This document shows positions 1 to 8,830 of a stretch of DNA of 64,000 nucleotides, one piece after another. Source of the stretch: Ignavibacteriales bacterium (GTDB lineage Bacteria > Bacteroidota > Ignavibacteria > Tepidaquicellales > Tepidaquicellaceae); assembly GCA_020635255.1 (NCBI GenBank), contig JACKAC010000002.1, positions 186,001 through 250,000 on the forward strand. The letters are read 5' to 3'. Each line of letters begins with the position of its first letter. The first letter of the stretch is position 1. The position numbers and the translations under genes were made by a program. The notes under the pieces are model-generated. The model saw only the letters and a program-made list of their open reading frames with translations, did no database searches and had not been told where the DNA came from.

Positions 1-1713
1 CTTTTGTTGTTCGTTAAGCCCAAGCTCCTCGTTCATCTGTGATTTATTTTTCAGGTCCATGAGGTGCTTTTGAAGGTCATACGCATCCTGCGATACAGAT
101 TCCAGTTCCGATTTCAGTTCCTTTGATATCTGTTCAGATTTCTTCAAAAGCTCTGTAACACCCTTATATTGCAGGGTTCTGATCTCAGAGCGGGCGGTCT
201 TCCCAGTATTGTCCGTAACTTCCATGAAATACTCTATCCGTTCACCTGACCGCAGCCCCGGCAAACTCCACAGGTATGGAACTTCCAGCGAGGTTGCATT
301 CATATTTTTAATAGGGATATTAATCACAGTATAATTTCCCGAGGCAGCTTTATTAATATTTTTAGAGTAATGTAGAGTAAGCTTTGAAAATCCAAAATCA
401 TCGGAGATTCGTGCGCGTACAATTAATTCCCTTTCACCCTTTAGTGTATAGTTTGATTCCCTGGGTTCAATAATAACGATCTTTGGCGGGGCGTCATTAA
501 CAACCTTAATATTGTAGAGCTTTGCATTACGGTTTTCTCTTCCTTCTGTATCCTTAAGGACAAATTTATATGTACCGCTATTGCTGACAGTTACAGATCC
601 GCTTGCTTTATCCGAGTTTACGGTGAATGTATTCAGATTACTGTTTAATTCAATCCCGGCAGATGACAGTTCCCTGCTTGAAGTTACTTCAAAATCCAGT
701 CTGCTTCCTTCTGGGCAAAAAACGTCACCCTCATTTTCTTTTAATTCTCTCGGAAGTATCCCGGTTTGTTCGGGAGGAGTTACAGTAATTTTAAAACTTT
801 TTACGATCGGGTAATCAAGTATCTTTATGGTATATTTTTCAGATTCGATTCCTTCAAATTCAGCGAAATATAACAGGTCAGTATTTACCGCGTCTATCGT
901 TATAAGGAAATATCCGTTAACATCTGTCTCGAGCTCCTTTTCGTTCAGGAGAATTTCAGTTCCGTCCCTCTTTACTTCCTTTGTATAGAATTTCAGCTTC
1001 TTAATGTCGAGTCCATCTTTATTAGCTTTGACGAGTACGGAAACATCGACACGCTCTCCCTTTACAACTTCGGTATTACCGGGTTCGATCTCGAATACTA
1101 TCCCGTATTCACCGTCTATAAAATTGTACTGATAGTTTACCAGTCTGTTAAGCGAACCAAGCATAGTGCCCGGAAAGATGGCAAATGTGAGAAAGTAAAA
1201 CAATAATATAGTTGCCAGTGTAATCGATAGCTTCTTAATATTTTTAAAAGGAATGAAAGAAGAGAAATCGAGTCCGCTGGTTCTATCATCTACATTTTCT
1301 AGATTAGCGGTGATTAATTCATTTGAAAAAACATTTGAGGAATTTTTTTTAAATAACGAAAGAGAATTAGAAAGGGAATCCTTGATCGCAGAGAATTTAC
1401 TTCCAACCTTAACTGAATAGTTTATAGGGTCGAATGGCTTTATAAGCCCGGCTCTCTTTAAAAAATAATTCAGAGAGATATATGCAAGAGTTGATACTGA
1501 AGTCGATATAACACCCCAAAAAATGATCCCTCTGACCAAAGTTGGAAGATGAAATATTGCTTCAAGTAGAACAAAAATGAAAATGAGCACGGCATATACG
1601 AGGAATGTTATTAGAGTATTCCTCAAAAAATTGTAAAGTATCTCTTTCTTATTTGTAACTGATAATCTTTGCTCGAGGGAGTTATATATTATTCCGGCAT
1701 TCGTAGAGGTCAT
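1..1713 (-). CDS. DUF4175-like large membrane protein, N-terminal part
   Basis: An open frame of 571 codons starts at the ATG on the minus strand at 1713 and runs off the window without a stop, so the C-terminus is missing. Three hydrophobic segments are visible at about residues 33-52, 61-84 and 162-181. A long beta-rich region with Ig-like strands follows (about 190-500). The last ~50 visible residues are Lys/Glu/Gln-rich and predict a coiled coil. This matches proteins annotated as DUF4175 in Bacteroidota relatives: two or three N-terminal membrane helices, a large exported domain and a helical Gln-rich tail. Function is unknown. The frame is certain, the family name is inferred from architecture. 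Confidence 0.75.
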   Translation of the reverse strand, partial: MTSTNAGIIYNSLEQRLSVTNKKEILYNFLRNTLITFLVYAVLIFIFVLLEAIFHLPTLVRGIIFWGVISTSVSTLAYISLNYFLKRAGLIKPFDPINYSVKVGSKFSAIKDSLSNSLSLFKKNSSNVFSNELITANLENVDDRTSGLDFSSFIPFKNIKKLSITLATILLFYFLTFAIFPGTMLGSLNRLVNYQYNFIDGEYGIVFEIEPGNTEVVKGERVDVSVLVKANKDGLDIKKLKFYTKEVKRDGTEILLNEKELETDVNGYFLITIDAVNTDLLYFAEFEGIESEKYTIKILDYPIVKSFKITVTPPEQTGILPRELKENEGDVFCPEGSRLDFEVTSSRELSSAGIELNSNLNTFTVNSDKASGSVTVSNSGTYKFVLKDTEGRENRNAKLYNIKVVNDAPPKIVIIEPRESNYTLKGERELIVRARISDDFGFSKLTLHYSKNINKAASGNYTVINIPIKNMNATSLEVPYLWSLPGLRSGERIEYFMEVTDNTGKTARSEIRTLQYKGVTELLKKSEQISKELKSELESVSQDAYDLQKHLMDLKNKSQMNEELGLNEQQK

Positions 1714-1905
1714 ATCGAATCTTAAATGTATATATAAATATAATACTAAATAATTTAAATAAAGGTTTCAATTTAAAATAATTTAAGATTCTTTGTAAAG
1801 TATAATATATTGTTATTTATTAGCTATTTGAAGAAGTTTTAAGTAAGGGAAAAACAACAATAATATTGATTTTGATATTTCTTTTTGATAAACTTATTAA
1901 AAGGA

Positions 1906-3480
1906 ATGAAGATCTGGACGAAAATATTGATTTTTGTTCTAGCAACCTCAATTATCCTTATAGAAGTAGTTTTCTATCAGATTAAAGACATTTATGAGGA
2001 TGAGCAGATTAGACTTCACGGTGAGCAGCTTAAAACTATCTCTTCCATTAGTGCTTTATCATTACCTTCGGAGAAATTAGAATCCCTATACATTTCATTT
2101 TCGGACACATTACCTACTCTGCCAAGCGTTGAACTGGACGAAAAACTCCTAGAGATAAAGAAAAGCCTGGGACTGAAGCAGGACATATATTCCTTATACC
2201 TCGTAGACAGCAATATAGCAATTTACGGTCCTAATACTAATACATCTATACCAGCCGGAGATACACTTATAATCGTTAGTCCCATAAGGCAAAGAAATCT
2301 CTGGGACGTTTATAATGAAAAAACATCTCTTCACACCCCAATCTATAAAAATAATTCCGGTACCTGGATAGCAGGTATGGCGCCGGTTATTTCGCCTGAG
2401 GGAAAAGTTATTGCTATTGTTACTACAGCATTTGACCCGGATAGTGTAAACGTTGCTATTAGTTCATTTAATGATGATCTAATAATAACAAGATTGATCT
2501 TGTTTCCCATATTAATCCTTTTAAGTATTTTGATATCGAGACAGATCAGCCGTCCACTTAGCAGGGTTACTGACTTTATGGAAAGCTTTTCTTTTTTTGG
2601 CAAGGAGAAGAAGCTGGATATATCAGCCGAGGGTGAAGTAAAGCGATTGATCGATGCTGCAAATTCAATGCACTCCAAGATCCTTAACCAGCAAAGCAAG
2701 ATCAGGAGGATTATTTCAGACCTTAGAAAAGCTCAAAGAAAAGCTCAGGCACTTGCAAAAATAGAAACAACTTTTTTAAGGATTATATCTCATGAATTAA
2801 GGACGCCGCTCCATGGAATGTCAATTTCAGTCTTATTAAAAGATGATATTGAAGCAGCAGTTTTCAAGGACGAGGATGAAAAAGCGCAGATAATGGAATA
2901 TGTAGACATGGTAGATGAGAGTTATAAAAGATTAAAGGAATTTGTTGAATTGGTTCTCGAGTATATAGAATACCAAAGTTTATCAGTCCATTTAAAGTTA
3001 TCCAAGGTTAAATATGGAGACTTTATCAGTAAGGCAGTAAATGAGTTTAAATTAGAAAGAAGCGACATAAAGATTTATCATCTTGGAAAATTTGAGAATG
3101 ATCATGAGATTGTCTTGGATACAGAGAAATGTGGCAATAGTATTAAAACACTTATTGACATTATAGCGACGTTTAGCAAAGAGAAAAACGTTGTTATTAA
3201 AGAACGAGTAATTGACGATAAAGATTACTTAGTAGAATTTAAAAGTAAAGGTGAAGGAACATTTACTTTAGATATAAAGAATATCTGGGAGCCATTTAAA
3301 GAAAGCAATGTTTTAAGGCGAGGTGAAGTTCCAGGTCTAAAACTTGCGATAATTAAATTAATTATTGAGAAACAAGGAGGTGAAATTTCCGTTGCTCAGG
3401 ATATAGATTCAAAGGGAATAAGTTTCATAATAAAATTTAAGATACTTAACGCCAAGAAGTATGATCAGGTACCTATCTAA
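1906..3480 (+). CDS. Degenerate sensor histidine kinase-like membrane protein
   Basis: Membrane-bound sensor kinase-like protein of about 524 residues. Numbering from the alternative upstream TTG at 1885: TM1 at 15-33, a periplasmic sensor region at 34-198, TM2 at 199-219, a HAMP-like linker, and a HisKA helix with ISHELRTPLHG and His303. The C-terminal ATPase part is degenerate. The usual N-box Asn and the DxGxG G1 box cannot be found, although an F/G2-like stretch survives (EPFKESN, then GLKLAI where GLGLAI is usual). ATP binding is therefore doubtful. The ATG at 1906 is preferred for its compact Met-Lys start before TM1. No response regulator gene is adjacent. The 3' end overlaps the convergent glycosyltransferase by 8 bp. 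Confidence 0.75.
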   Translation: MKIWTKILIFVLATSIILIEVVFYQIKDIYEDEQIRLHGEQLKTISSISALSLPSEKLESLYISFSDTLPTLPSVELDEKLLEIKKSLGLKQDIYSLYLVDSNIAIYGPNTNTSIPAGDTLIIVSPIRQRNLWDVYNEKTSLHTPIYKNNSGTWIAGMAPVISPEGKVIAIVTTAFDPDSVNVAISSFNDDLIITRLILFPILILLSILISRQISRPLSRVTDFMESFSFFGKEKKLDISAEGEVKRLIDAANSMHSKILNQQSKIRRIISDLRKAQRKAQALAKIETTFLRIISHELRTPLHGMSISVLLKDDIEAAVFKDEDEKAQIMEYVDMVDESYKRLKEFVELVLEYIEYQSLSVHLKLSKVKYGDFISKAVNEFKLERSDIKIYHLGKFENDHEIVLDTEKCGNSIKTLIDIIATFSKEKNVVIKERVIDDKDYLVEFKSKGEGTFTLDIKNIWEPFKESNVLRRGEVPGLKLAIIKLIIEKQGGEISVAQDIDSKGISFIIKFKILNAKKYDQVPI

Positions 3481-4156
3481 TACGGTATTTAAGCAATGTC
3501 CAGATTGCGATAATACCATCATACCATCTTATCTTTTTCCCTTCATTTCTTGAACGGGGACTATAACTAATAGGGACTTCGTGGATTTTTATTTTTTGCT
3601 TTAAAATTTTTGCCGTTACTTCCGGGCAAAAATCGAATCCCTCATTTTCAAGATTCAAATCTCTTAATAATTCAGTTTTAAAAACCTTATAGCAGGTTGA
3701 TTCATCCGTTATTTTCGAACCATATATAATATTTGTCAGAATACTGAGAAGCCGGCCTCCGTAATAAAATGCTAGCGAGGATTTTGGGTTTCTTATTAGA
3801 TTCCTTGAACCATAGACTACGTGGACACATTTTTCATTAAAAGGTTTTATTAATGCTTCATAATCTTTTGGATTATACTCAAGATCGGCATCTTGTATTA
3901 ATACAAGATCACCTGAAGCAATACTTAACCCGGTCTTTATGGCGGCTCCTTTGCCTCGATTTTGTGGATGTGTCAATACCTTGAGGGGTATGTTACGGTC
4001 TTCGCTCAGGCTTTTGAGCAAATTTTTAGACTGGTCGGTGGATCCGTCGTCCACACATATTATTTCGTATACAAGTTTCGTGTTAGCGACTCTTGCAATT
4101 ATTTCTTCAAGATATTTCTCTTCATTATATACTGGAATAATAACTGATAAATTCAA
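3473..4156 (-). CDS. Family 2 glycosyltransferase (polyprenyl-phosphate sugar transferase type)
   Basis: A 227-residue GT-A fold glycosyltransferase. It begins with the family 2 motif SVIIPVYNEE, followed by CVDDGST (Asp36/Asp37, nucleotide-sugar binding) and IQDADLEYNP (the DxD-like metal site). The length and the segment IYGSKITDESTCYKVF resemble the dolichyl-phosphate mannose synthase / polyprenyl-phosphate glycosyltransferase branch without C-terminal membrane helices. It probably loads a sugar onto a lipid carrier on the cytoplasmic face. It lies 19 bp downstream of a GT-C-like membrane protein, a typical pairing in which the lipid-linked sugar is the donor for the GT-C enzyme. Donor and acceptor cannot be told from sequence. 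Confidence 0.88.
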   Translation of the reverse strand: MNLSVIIPVYNEEKYLEEIIARVANTKLVYEIICVDDGSTDQSKNLLKSLSEDRNIPLKVLTHPQNRGKGAAIKTGLSIASGDLVLIQDADLEYNPKDYEALIKPFNEKCVHVVYGSRNLIRNPKSSLAFYYGGRLLSILTNIIYGSKITDESTCYKVFKTELLRDLNLENEGFDFCPEVTAKILKQKIKIHEVPISYSPRSRNEGKKIRWYDGIIAIWTLLKYRIR

Positions 4157-4175
4157 ATCGTTCTCCTGAGCGACG

Positions 4176-6131
4176 TTAAAGGGTTTTCTTTACGTCAACG
4201 TCCAGTATTCTTTTCTGCAATTCGCTATTAAAGGGATCGTACTTGATTGCTATCTTATAGCATTTCAACGCTTTTTCATCATCACCATTTCTTTGATATA
4301 TAGTTCCCAAATTAAAATATAATTCCTTTATTATTTCAGGTTCAAGCTTGCCATTACTTTTGTCGAGTATGTTTAAATACGCAAACTCTGCCTCTTTTAA
4401 CCTATTAATATCGAGGCAAAACAAAGCAAAGCTGTTTAGCTCCCTGTATTGGTTATGTTCCTCATAGAATCCACTAAACCAATCTGATTTTTTGAAACCT
4501 GGCTCAATATCAAGTATCCTGTTTATATCATCATCATTGAAATCAATTCGGTAGCCCTCCTTTTCAAAAAATTCGCCTATATAATTCATACTAACAGTAC
4601 CTAAGTAATCCGACTTTCCATATACTGCAGTGTTATCGTCCAAATACACAATTTTCCACCCGGGCATGTCTCGCATTTGTGGGATCCAGCTGTATGATAC
4701 TCCATGATTAAAAATTACTAGTTGGGGATTGTATTTTGCTATTAGATCAGCAAGCTTATTGTTGTTTAGGGCTGCGAGATATTCTTTATATAGATCCTCT
4801 TTTATTACTTCAAGCCTTCCATCGATAAAGACTTGATTAGGGTACTGCCATTCAAGCCATCCCCCGTAGCCAATATCATTCAAGATTCTTCCATTAAGAT
4901 TATTTTTCTTTAAATGCTCTAGAGCCCCAACCGGGAAGCTCTTTTCATTTAATCCCATCCCGAAATTTGCACCCGAACCATAACCTAAATAATAATTTCC
5001 TGTTACAACTCTGGCCGATACGAGTATAAAAGCAATTGCAAGCGAATAGGCAAGTGCATCATTGATAACCTCTAATTTGGAAGTGATTTTTTTTGCGAAC
5101 TCAGTTGCAAATATATCCTTTAAACACAGTGAAAGAATAAAACCTGCATAAAACATAAATATTGGAACGTTCCTTACGGCCGCGTATGAAATGTAGAAAA
5201 AAGCCACAAAAATTATGAATTCATGTATTTTTCTTTTTCTGTATGTGAGTAAAAAAAACGCTAGCGACAATGCGGCAGTCCAATAGTATATTCTCAACTC
5301 AAAGAGAAGATTCGAAAAACCTACCCCAATAGGTGATTTCAACTCAAATATGGTTTGGGCAAATATATTGGATTCATCCAGTCTGGTGAGAAGGTAGAAT
5401 GGATAGGTTGCACCCTTTATAAAGTATGGATTTACCAATGTTGCTAAAATGGCTATTGCGAACCACTTTAGTAAATACAGATCAAGTTTTTTATCTTTTA
5501 TCCATATACTTAATATATAGCACGCCATCATAAATAAACCTATCATGAATAATCCGTGCATATTTACCCATACCAGAGTAATTATAGGAAGTAAGTAGAG
5601 GTTTTTCTTTTTTGTAAAGTAATAAACCTCCATTATAAAAAGTGTAAGCATTATACCTATCCAGCTTATCAGCTCGGGTCTGTAACTGAATCTAATCTGA
5701 ACAACAAGAAGAATTGTAAATAGAGTTATAATTATAAGCGGTAGGGGAACCTCTCTAAATTGCATTACCCTGTAGAGTAAATAAAATGTTGTTAGTATAA
5801 ATAATACATTTAAAATCGTTAAACCGGCATAACCAAAGATGCTTTGTACAGAAAAGATTAATACTTGATATAGCCACTGCATGTCAATGTATTCATGTGT
5901 GTTTACCGTGTATGTAAAAACATCGTTTCCGGGAAACTTGAAATTTTCCAGTATCCATTGCCCCCCTTTTAAATGAAAACCAATATCTGCATTATTGATT
6001 AATCTTAACGAAAAAACGACTAAAAGAACGACTAAGGCTATAAATGGAATAGACCAGCTTGTTGATTTTATAAATTTTAAAAGAGGATTTTCCTGTAAAT
6101 GCTCCTCTACATTAGGGGTTTCGTTTTCCAA
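4176..6131 (-). CDS. GT-C-like polytopic membrane protein with C-terminal TPR
   Basis: A 651-residue protein with roughly ten hydrophobic segments between residues 28 and 370, a soluble domain (about 380-540), and a C-terminal stretch (about 570-640) with TPR-like helices (ELYFNLGTIYQRNGDDEKAL). The first periplasmic loop carries the GT-C signature: Asp49 in NADIGFHLKGG, then PGNDVFTYT and EYIDMQWLY with Asp83. Families of this kind use a lipid-phosphate sugar donor and transfer sugar outside the membrane. The next gene, a GT2, could make that donor. No signal peptide apart from the first membrane helix. The enzymatic role is inferred from architecture only. Confidence 0.7.
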   Translation of the reverse strand: MENETPNVEEHLQENPLLKFIKSTSWSIPFIALVVLLVVFSLRLINNADIGFHLKGGQWILENFKFPGNDVFTYTVNTHEYIDMQWLYQVLIFSVQSIFGYAGLTILNVLFILTTFYLLYRVMQFREVPLPLIIITLFTILLVVQIRFSYRPELISWIGIMLTLFIMEVYYFTKKKNLYLLPIITLVWVNMHGLFMIGLFMMACYILSIWIKDKKLDLYLLKWFAIAILATLVNPYFIKGATYPFYLLTRLDESNIFAQTIFELKSPIGVGFSNLLFELRIYYWTAALSLAFFLLTYRKRKIHEFIIFVAFFYISYAAVRNVPIFMFYAGFILSLCLKDIFATEFAKKITSKLEVINDALAYSLAIAFILVSARVVTGNYYLGYGSGANFGMGLNEKSFPVGALEHLKKNNLNGRILNDIGYGGWLEWQYPNQVFIDGRLEVIKEDLYKEYLAALNNNKLADLIAKYNPQLVIFNHGVSYSWIPQMRDMPGWKIVYLDDNTAVYGKSDYLGTVSMNYIGEFFEKEGYRIDFNDDDINRILDIEPGFKKSDWFSGFYEEHNQYRELNSFALFCLDINRLKEAEFAYLNILDKSNGKLEPEIIKELYFNLGTIYQRNGDDEKALKCYKIAIKYDPFNSELQKRILDVDVKKTL

Positions 6132-6310
6132 ATTTTACTGTTTACTTCTTAAGATAAGATTCAAGTTATTCTTTAAGTTTAATAATTTCAATTGAATAAA
6201 TAGTTCTTTTTGCGTGAAAATGGGTGAAGAACAAAAAAACAGTTTTTTCTTTTGTGAGTTATAATTAATTTAAAGCCTTAACCAAATTCCACTTAAATTA
6301 ATCACTTAGA

Positions 6311-7240
6311 ATGAGTCCGATAGAAACAGTAATAATATTGGTTATTGCTTTGTTTATATTGATTGTTTTTCTGAAAACAGCACGTGTTGTCCCACAAAAA
6401 ACAGTTTTTATTATAGAAAGGCTCGGAAAGTATCGGGCAACACTCGAAGCGGGATTTCATATACTTGTTCCGTTTATGGATAAAGTAGCCTACCGGCACT
6501 CTCTAAAAGAGTTTGCCGTTGATGTTCCCCCTCAGGCTTGTATAACTAAGGATAATATTCAAGTTGAAGTGGATGGAGTACTGTATTTCCTTATAGTTGA
6601 TCCGGTAAAAGCCTCATATGGTGTAATCGATTATGCGTTTGCAGCAATACAACTTTGTCAGACAACGATGCGGAGCGAGGTAGGTAAGATCGAGCTGGAC
6701 AGAACCTTTGAAGAAAGGGAAAAAATAAATGCAGCAATAGTATCGGCTGTAGATAAAGCTTCCGATCCGTGGGGTCTGAAAGTAACAAGATATGAAATTA
6801 AAAATATAGTTCCTCCGGCAAGTATTAAGGATGCCATGGAGAAACAAATGAGGGCTGAGAGAGAAAAGCGTGCACTGATCGCAGAATCGGAAGGCGAAAA
6901 GCAGGCAAAAATAAACGTAGCTGAGGGAAACAAACAGGAAGCTATTTCAATATCCGAGGGAGAAAAGATTAAGAGGATCAATGAAGCAGAGGGTAGAGCC
7001 CAGGAAATTGAAAGAATTGCAAAAGCAACGGCAATGAGTATCAGAGAAGTTTCGAATGCTATAAATGAACCGGGCGGAAAGGATGCTGTTAATCTAAAGC
7101 TTGCAGAACAATATATAAAAGAATTCGGATCACTAGCATCAAAGAGTAACACAATGATAATTCCGCAAGATCTAACGGACATTTCGTCGGTTATTGCTAC
7201 TGCCGGGAAAGTATTTAAGGAATCAACTAAAGAGGGGTAA
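6311..7240 (+). CDS. SPFH/Band 7 domain protein (stomatin/prohibitin homologue)
   Basis: A 309-residue membrane-anchored scaffold protein. One N-terminal membrane helix (about 4-24) is followed by the SPFH/Band 7 domain (about 25-190, with VPQKTVFIIERLGKY and DPWGLKVTRYEIKNIVPP) and an Ala/Glu/Lys-rich coiled coil (about 175-245) with repeated AEGE/SEGE blocks. Proteins of this family (QmcA, slipin) form ring-like oligomers that organise membrane microdomains and membrane proteases. The NfeD-like gene follows after 8 bp, the classic stomatin operon arrangement. The start is the first ATG of the open frame. Confidence 0.93.
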   Translation: MSPIETVIILVIALFILIVFLKTARVVPQKTVFIIERLGKYRATLEAGFHILVPFMDKVAYRHSLKEFAVDVPPQACITKDNIQVEVDGVLYFLIVDPVKASYGVIDYAFAAIQLCQTTMRSEVGKIELDRTFEEREKINAAIVSAVDKASDPWGLKVTRYEIKNIVPPASIKDAMEKQMRAEREKRALIAESEGEKQAKINVAEGNKQEAISISEGEKIKRINEAEGRAQEIERIAKATAMSIREVSNAINEPGGKDAVNLKLAEQYIKEFGSLASKSNTMIIPQDLTDISSVIATAGKVFKESTKEG

Positions 7241-7248
7241 GCAAATTT

Positions 7249-7710
7249 ATGGGAATTGATATTTCTTCAACAGTTGTTTTGTGGTTAGTGATAGGGATTA
7301 TTTTTTTCCTGGTGGAGCTAGCAGTGCCGGGCTTTATTTTATTCTTTTTTGGAATTGGTGCAGTAGTTACCTCAATACTTTTAGCCTTGGGGATAATAGA
7401 TTCTATTTTTGCACAAGTAGCAGTTTTTATTATTTCCTCGCTATTGTCTCTTACCTTGTTTCGATTGATATGGAAAAGAGACTTTAGGGGTGATGTGGGG
7501 CACGAAAGAAAACCAGGGGAAAGCGTTGATGAAGTTAAAGGGAAGAAGGCGCTTGTGGTTGAGGATATAGAGCCGGGTAAGCTTGGAGGCCAAGTAGAAT
7601 TGTTTGGAACCGTATGGGAGGCAGAATCTGATTTTTTTATCAAGAAAGGGGATGTTGTAGAAATTCTGTATAGGAAAAATCTGCTTCTTAAAGTTAAACC
7701 ATTAGACTGA
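7249..7710 (+). CDS. NfeD-like membrane protein
   Basis: A 153-residue protein with three closely spaced hydrophobic segments (about 10-30, 34-52, 55-75) and a C-terminal soluble domain (about 90-150) that fits the NfeD OB-fold (KGKKALVVEDIEPGKLGGQVELFGTVWEAES, split here: core residues are the Gly-rich turns and Trp). This is the short form without the N-terminal ClpP-like protease. It is the standard operon partner of Band 7 proteins and probably binds or anchors the upstream SPFH oligomer. The ATG follows the upstream stop by 8 bp. Confidence 0.9.
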   Translation: MGIDISSTVVLWLVIGIIFFLVELAVPGFILFFFGIGAVVTSILLALGIIDSIFAQVAVFIISSLLSLTLFRLIWKRDFRGDVGHERKPGESVDEVKGKKALVVEDIEPGKLGGQVELFGTVWEAESDFFIKKGDVVEILYRKNLLLKVKPLD

Positions 7711-7817
7711 GCCTAAAATGAATATTTATCATATTATTTGACTTATATTTAATTTATAAATTGATAATTTTCGCGTTCAGATGAATAATACGAATTTCAA
7801 AATCAATTAAAAGAGTT

Positions 7818-8777
7818 ATGTCAGAAAATACCATACCACAGCCTTCGGGTTTTGGGAAGTTTATGATGGCGGCAAGAGCTTATTCATTTCCTGCATCTAT
7901 AATACCTATTCTGCTGGGTTCAGTTCTTGCTGTAGTTCTCAATCCTGAACTTAGTTTTAATTATCTAAACTTCTTCGTTGCCTTGATCGGTGCAGTCCTT
8001 GTTCAGGTGGCAACGAACGTTATTAATGATATTTATGACTATAAAAAAGGGATAGACAAGGAAGATAAGGAGCTTGGGATTCCACATGGGGGTTCTATGG
8101 TCTTATCTATGGGAGTCCTGAATATTAAACAGATGTGGAATATGGCGATTATTACTTTGTTACTCTCTGTGGTTTGTGGAGTTTACCTTTATCTTCAAGC
8201 GGGTGTGTGGATTCTGTATCTTACGGGCTTTGGCTTCTTTTCTGCAATCTTCTATACGGCAAAACCCTTTGCATTAAAATACAAAGCACTCGGTGATATT
8301 CAGGTGATACTTTCGTTTGGTGTAGGGATGACGCTCGGAGCATATATTGTTCAGACAGGACAATTTTCATGGTACCCATTGTTGTTTTCAATCCCGGTAG
8401 GTCTTTTAATAGATGCAATCCTTCATTCTAATAATATACGGGATATAAATTTTGATGGTAAATTTGGTGTTAAAACACTTCCAATTCTAATAGGAGAAAA
8501 AGCATCGATTGTTTTTTACTATTTTTTAATTCTTGGTGCATATCTTTCACTGGTGATTTTTGTTATCATGGGATTATTGCCGTGGCCGGCTCTATTAGCT
8601 TTGGTGACCCTGCCGATAGGGCTGAAACTGATTAAAATGATTGGAGGTATCCCTCAGGAACCGCAGGCTAGATTTGAATATGGTACCAAACATATAATGA
8701 TGACTGCTCAGCTCAATATGCAGTTTGGACTTACGTTAATAATTGGTTTAATGATTGCTTATTTTGTTTTACTATAA
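7818..8777 (+). CDS. menA: UbiA-family prenyltransferase, probably 1,4-dihydroxy-2-naphthoate polyprenyltransferase
   Basis: A 319-residue integral membrane protein with about eight or nine helices and both Asp-rich motifs of the UbiA superfamily: NVINDIYDYKKGID (Asn70, Asp71, Asp74, Asp80) and NNIRDINFDGKFGVKTL. The pattern NDxxDYKKGxD with a following HGGS and NNxRD..D...GVKTL is that of MenA, which attaches the polyprenyl chain to 1,4-dihydroxy-2-naphthoate in menaquinone synthesis. Other men genes are not in the window. A bidirectional terminator follows directly. Confidence 0.83.
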   Translation: MSENTIPQPSGFGKFMMAARAYSFPASIIPILLGSVLAVVLNPELSFNYLNFFVALIGAVLVQVATNVINDIYDYKKGIDKEDKELGIPHGGSMVLSMGVLNIKQMWNMAIITLLLSVVCGVYLYLQAGVWILYLTGFGFFSAIFYTAKPFALKYKALGDIQVILSFGVGMTLGAYIVQTGQFSWYPLLFSIPVGLLIDAILHSNNIRDINFDGKFGVKTLPILIGEKASIVFYYFLILGAYLSLVIFVIMGLLPWPALLALVTLPIGLKLIKMIGGIPQEPQARFEYGTKHIMMTAQLNMQFGLTLIIGLMIAYFVLL

Positions 8778-8800
8778 AGTATTTGAAGTGAGTATACAGA

Positions 8801-8830
8801 AAAAGCGGAATGTAAACTTCCGCTTTTTTT
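8801..8830. terminator. Bidirectional intrinsic terminator
   Basis: A perfect 10-bp stem AAAAGCGGAA / TTCCGCTTTT with a 7-nt loop, followed by T runs on both strands. It separates the convergent menA-like gene and the ubiquitin-like operon and can serve both. Confidence 0.88.

Noticed and set aside
6229..6255. AAAAAAC-A-GTTTTTT palindrome upstream of the SPFH gene
   Set aside because: Low-complexity A and T runs produce such palindromes by chance in this AT-rich sequence.
7227..7643. Long antisense frame over the NfeD gene, and similar frames over other genes
   Set aside because: They lie fully inside well-supported genes on the other strand and have Ser/Ile-rich low-quality composition.
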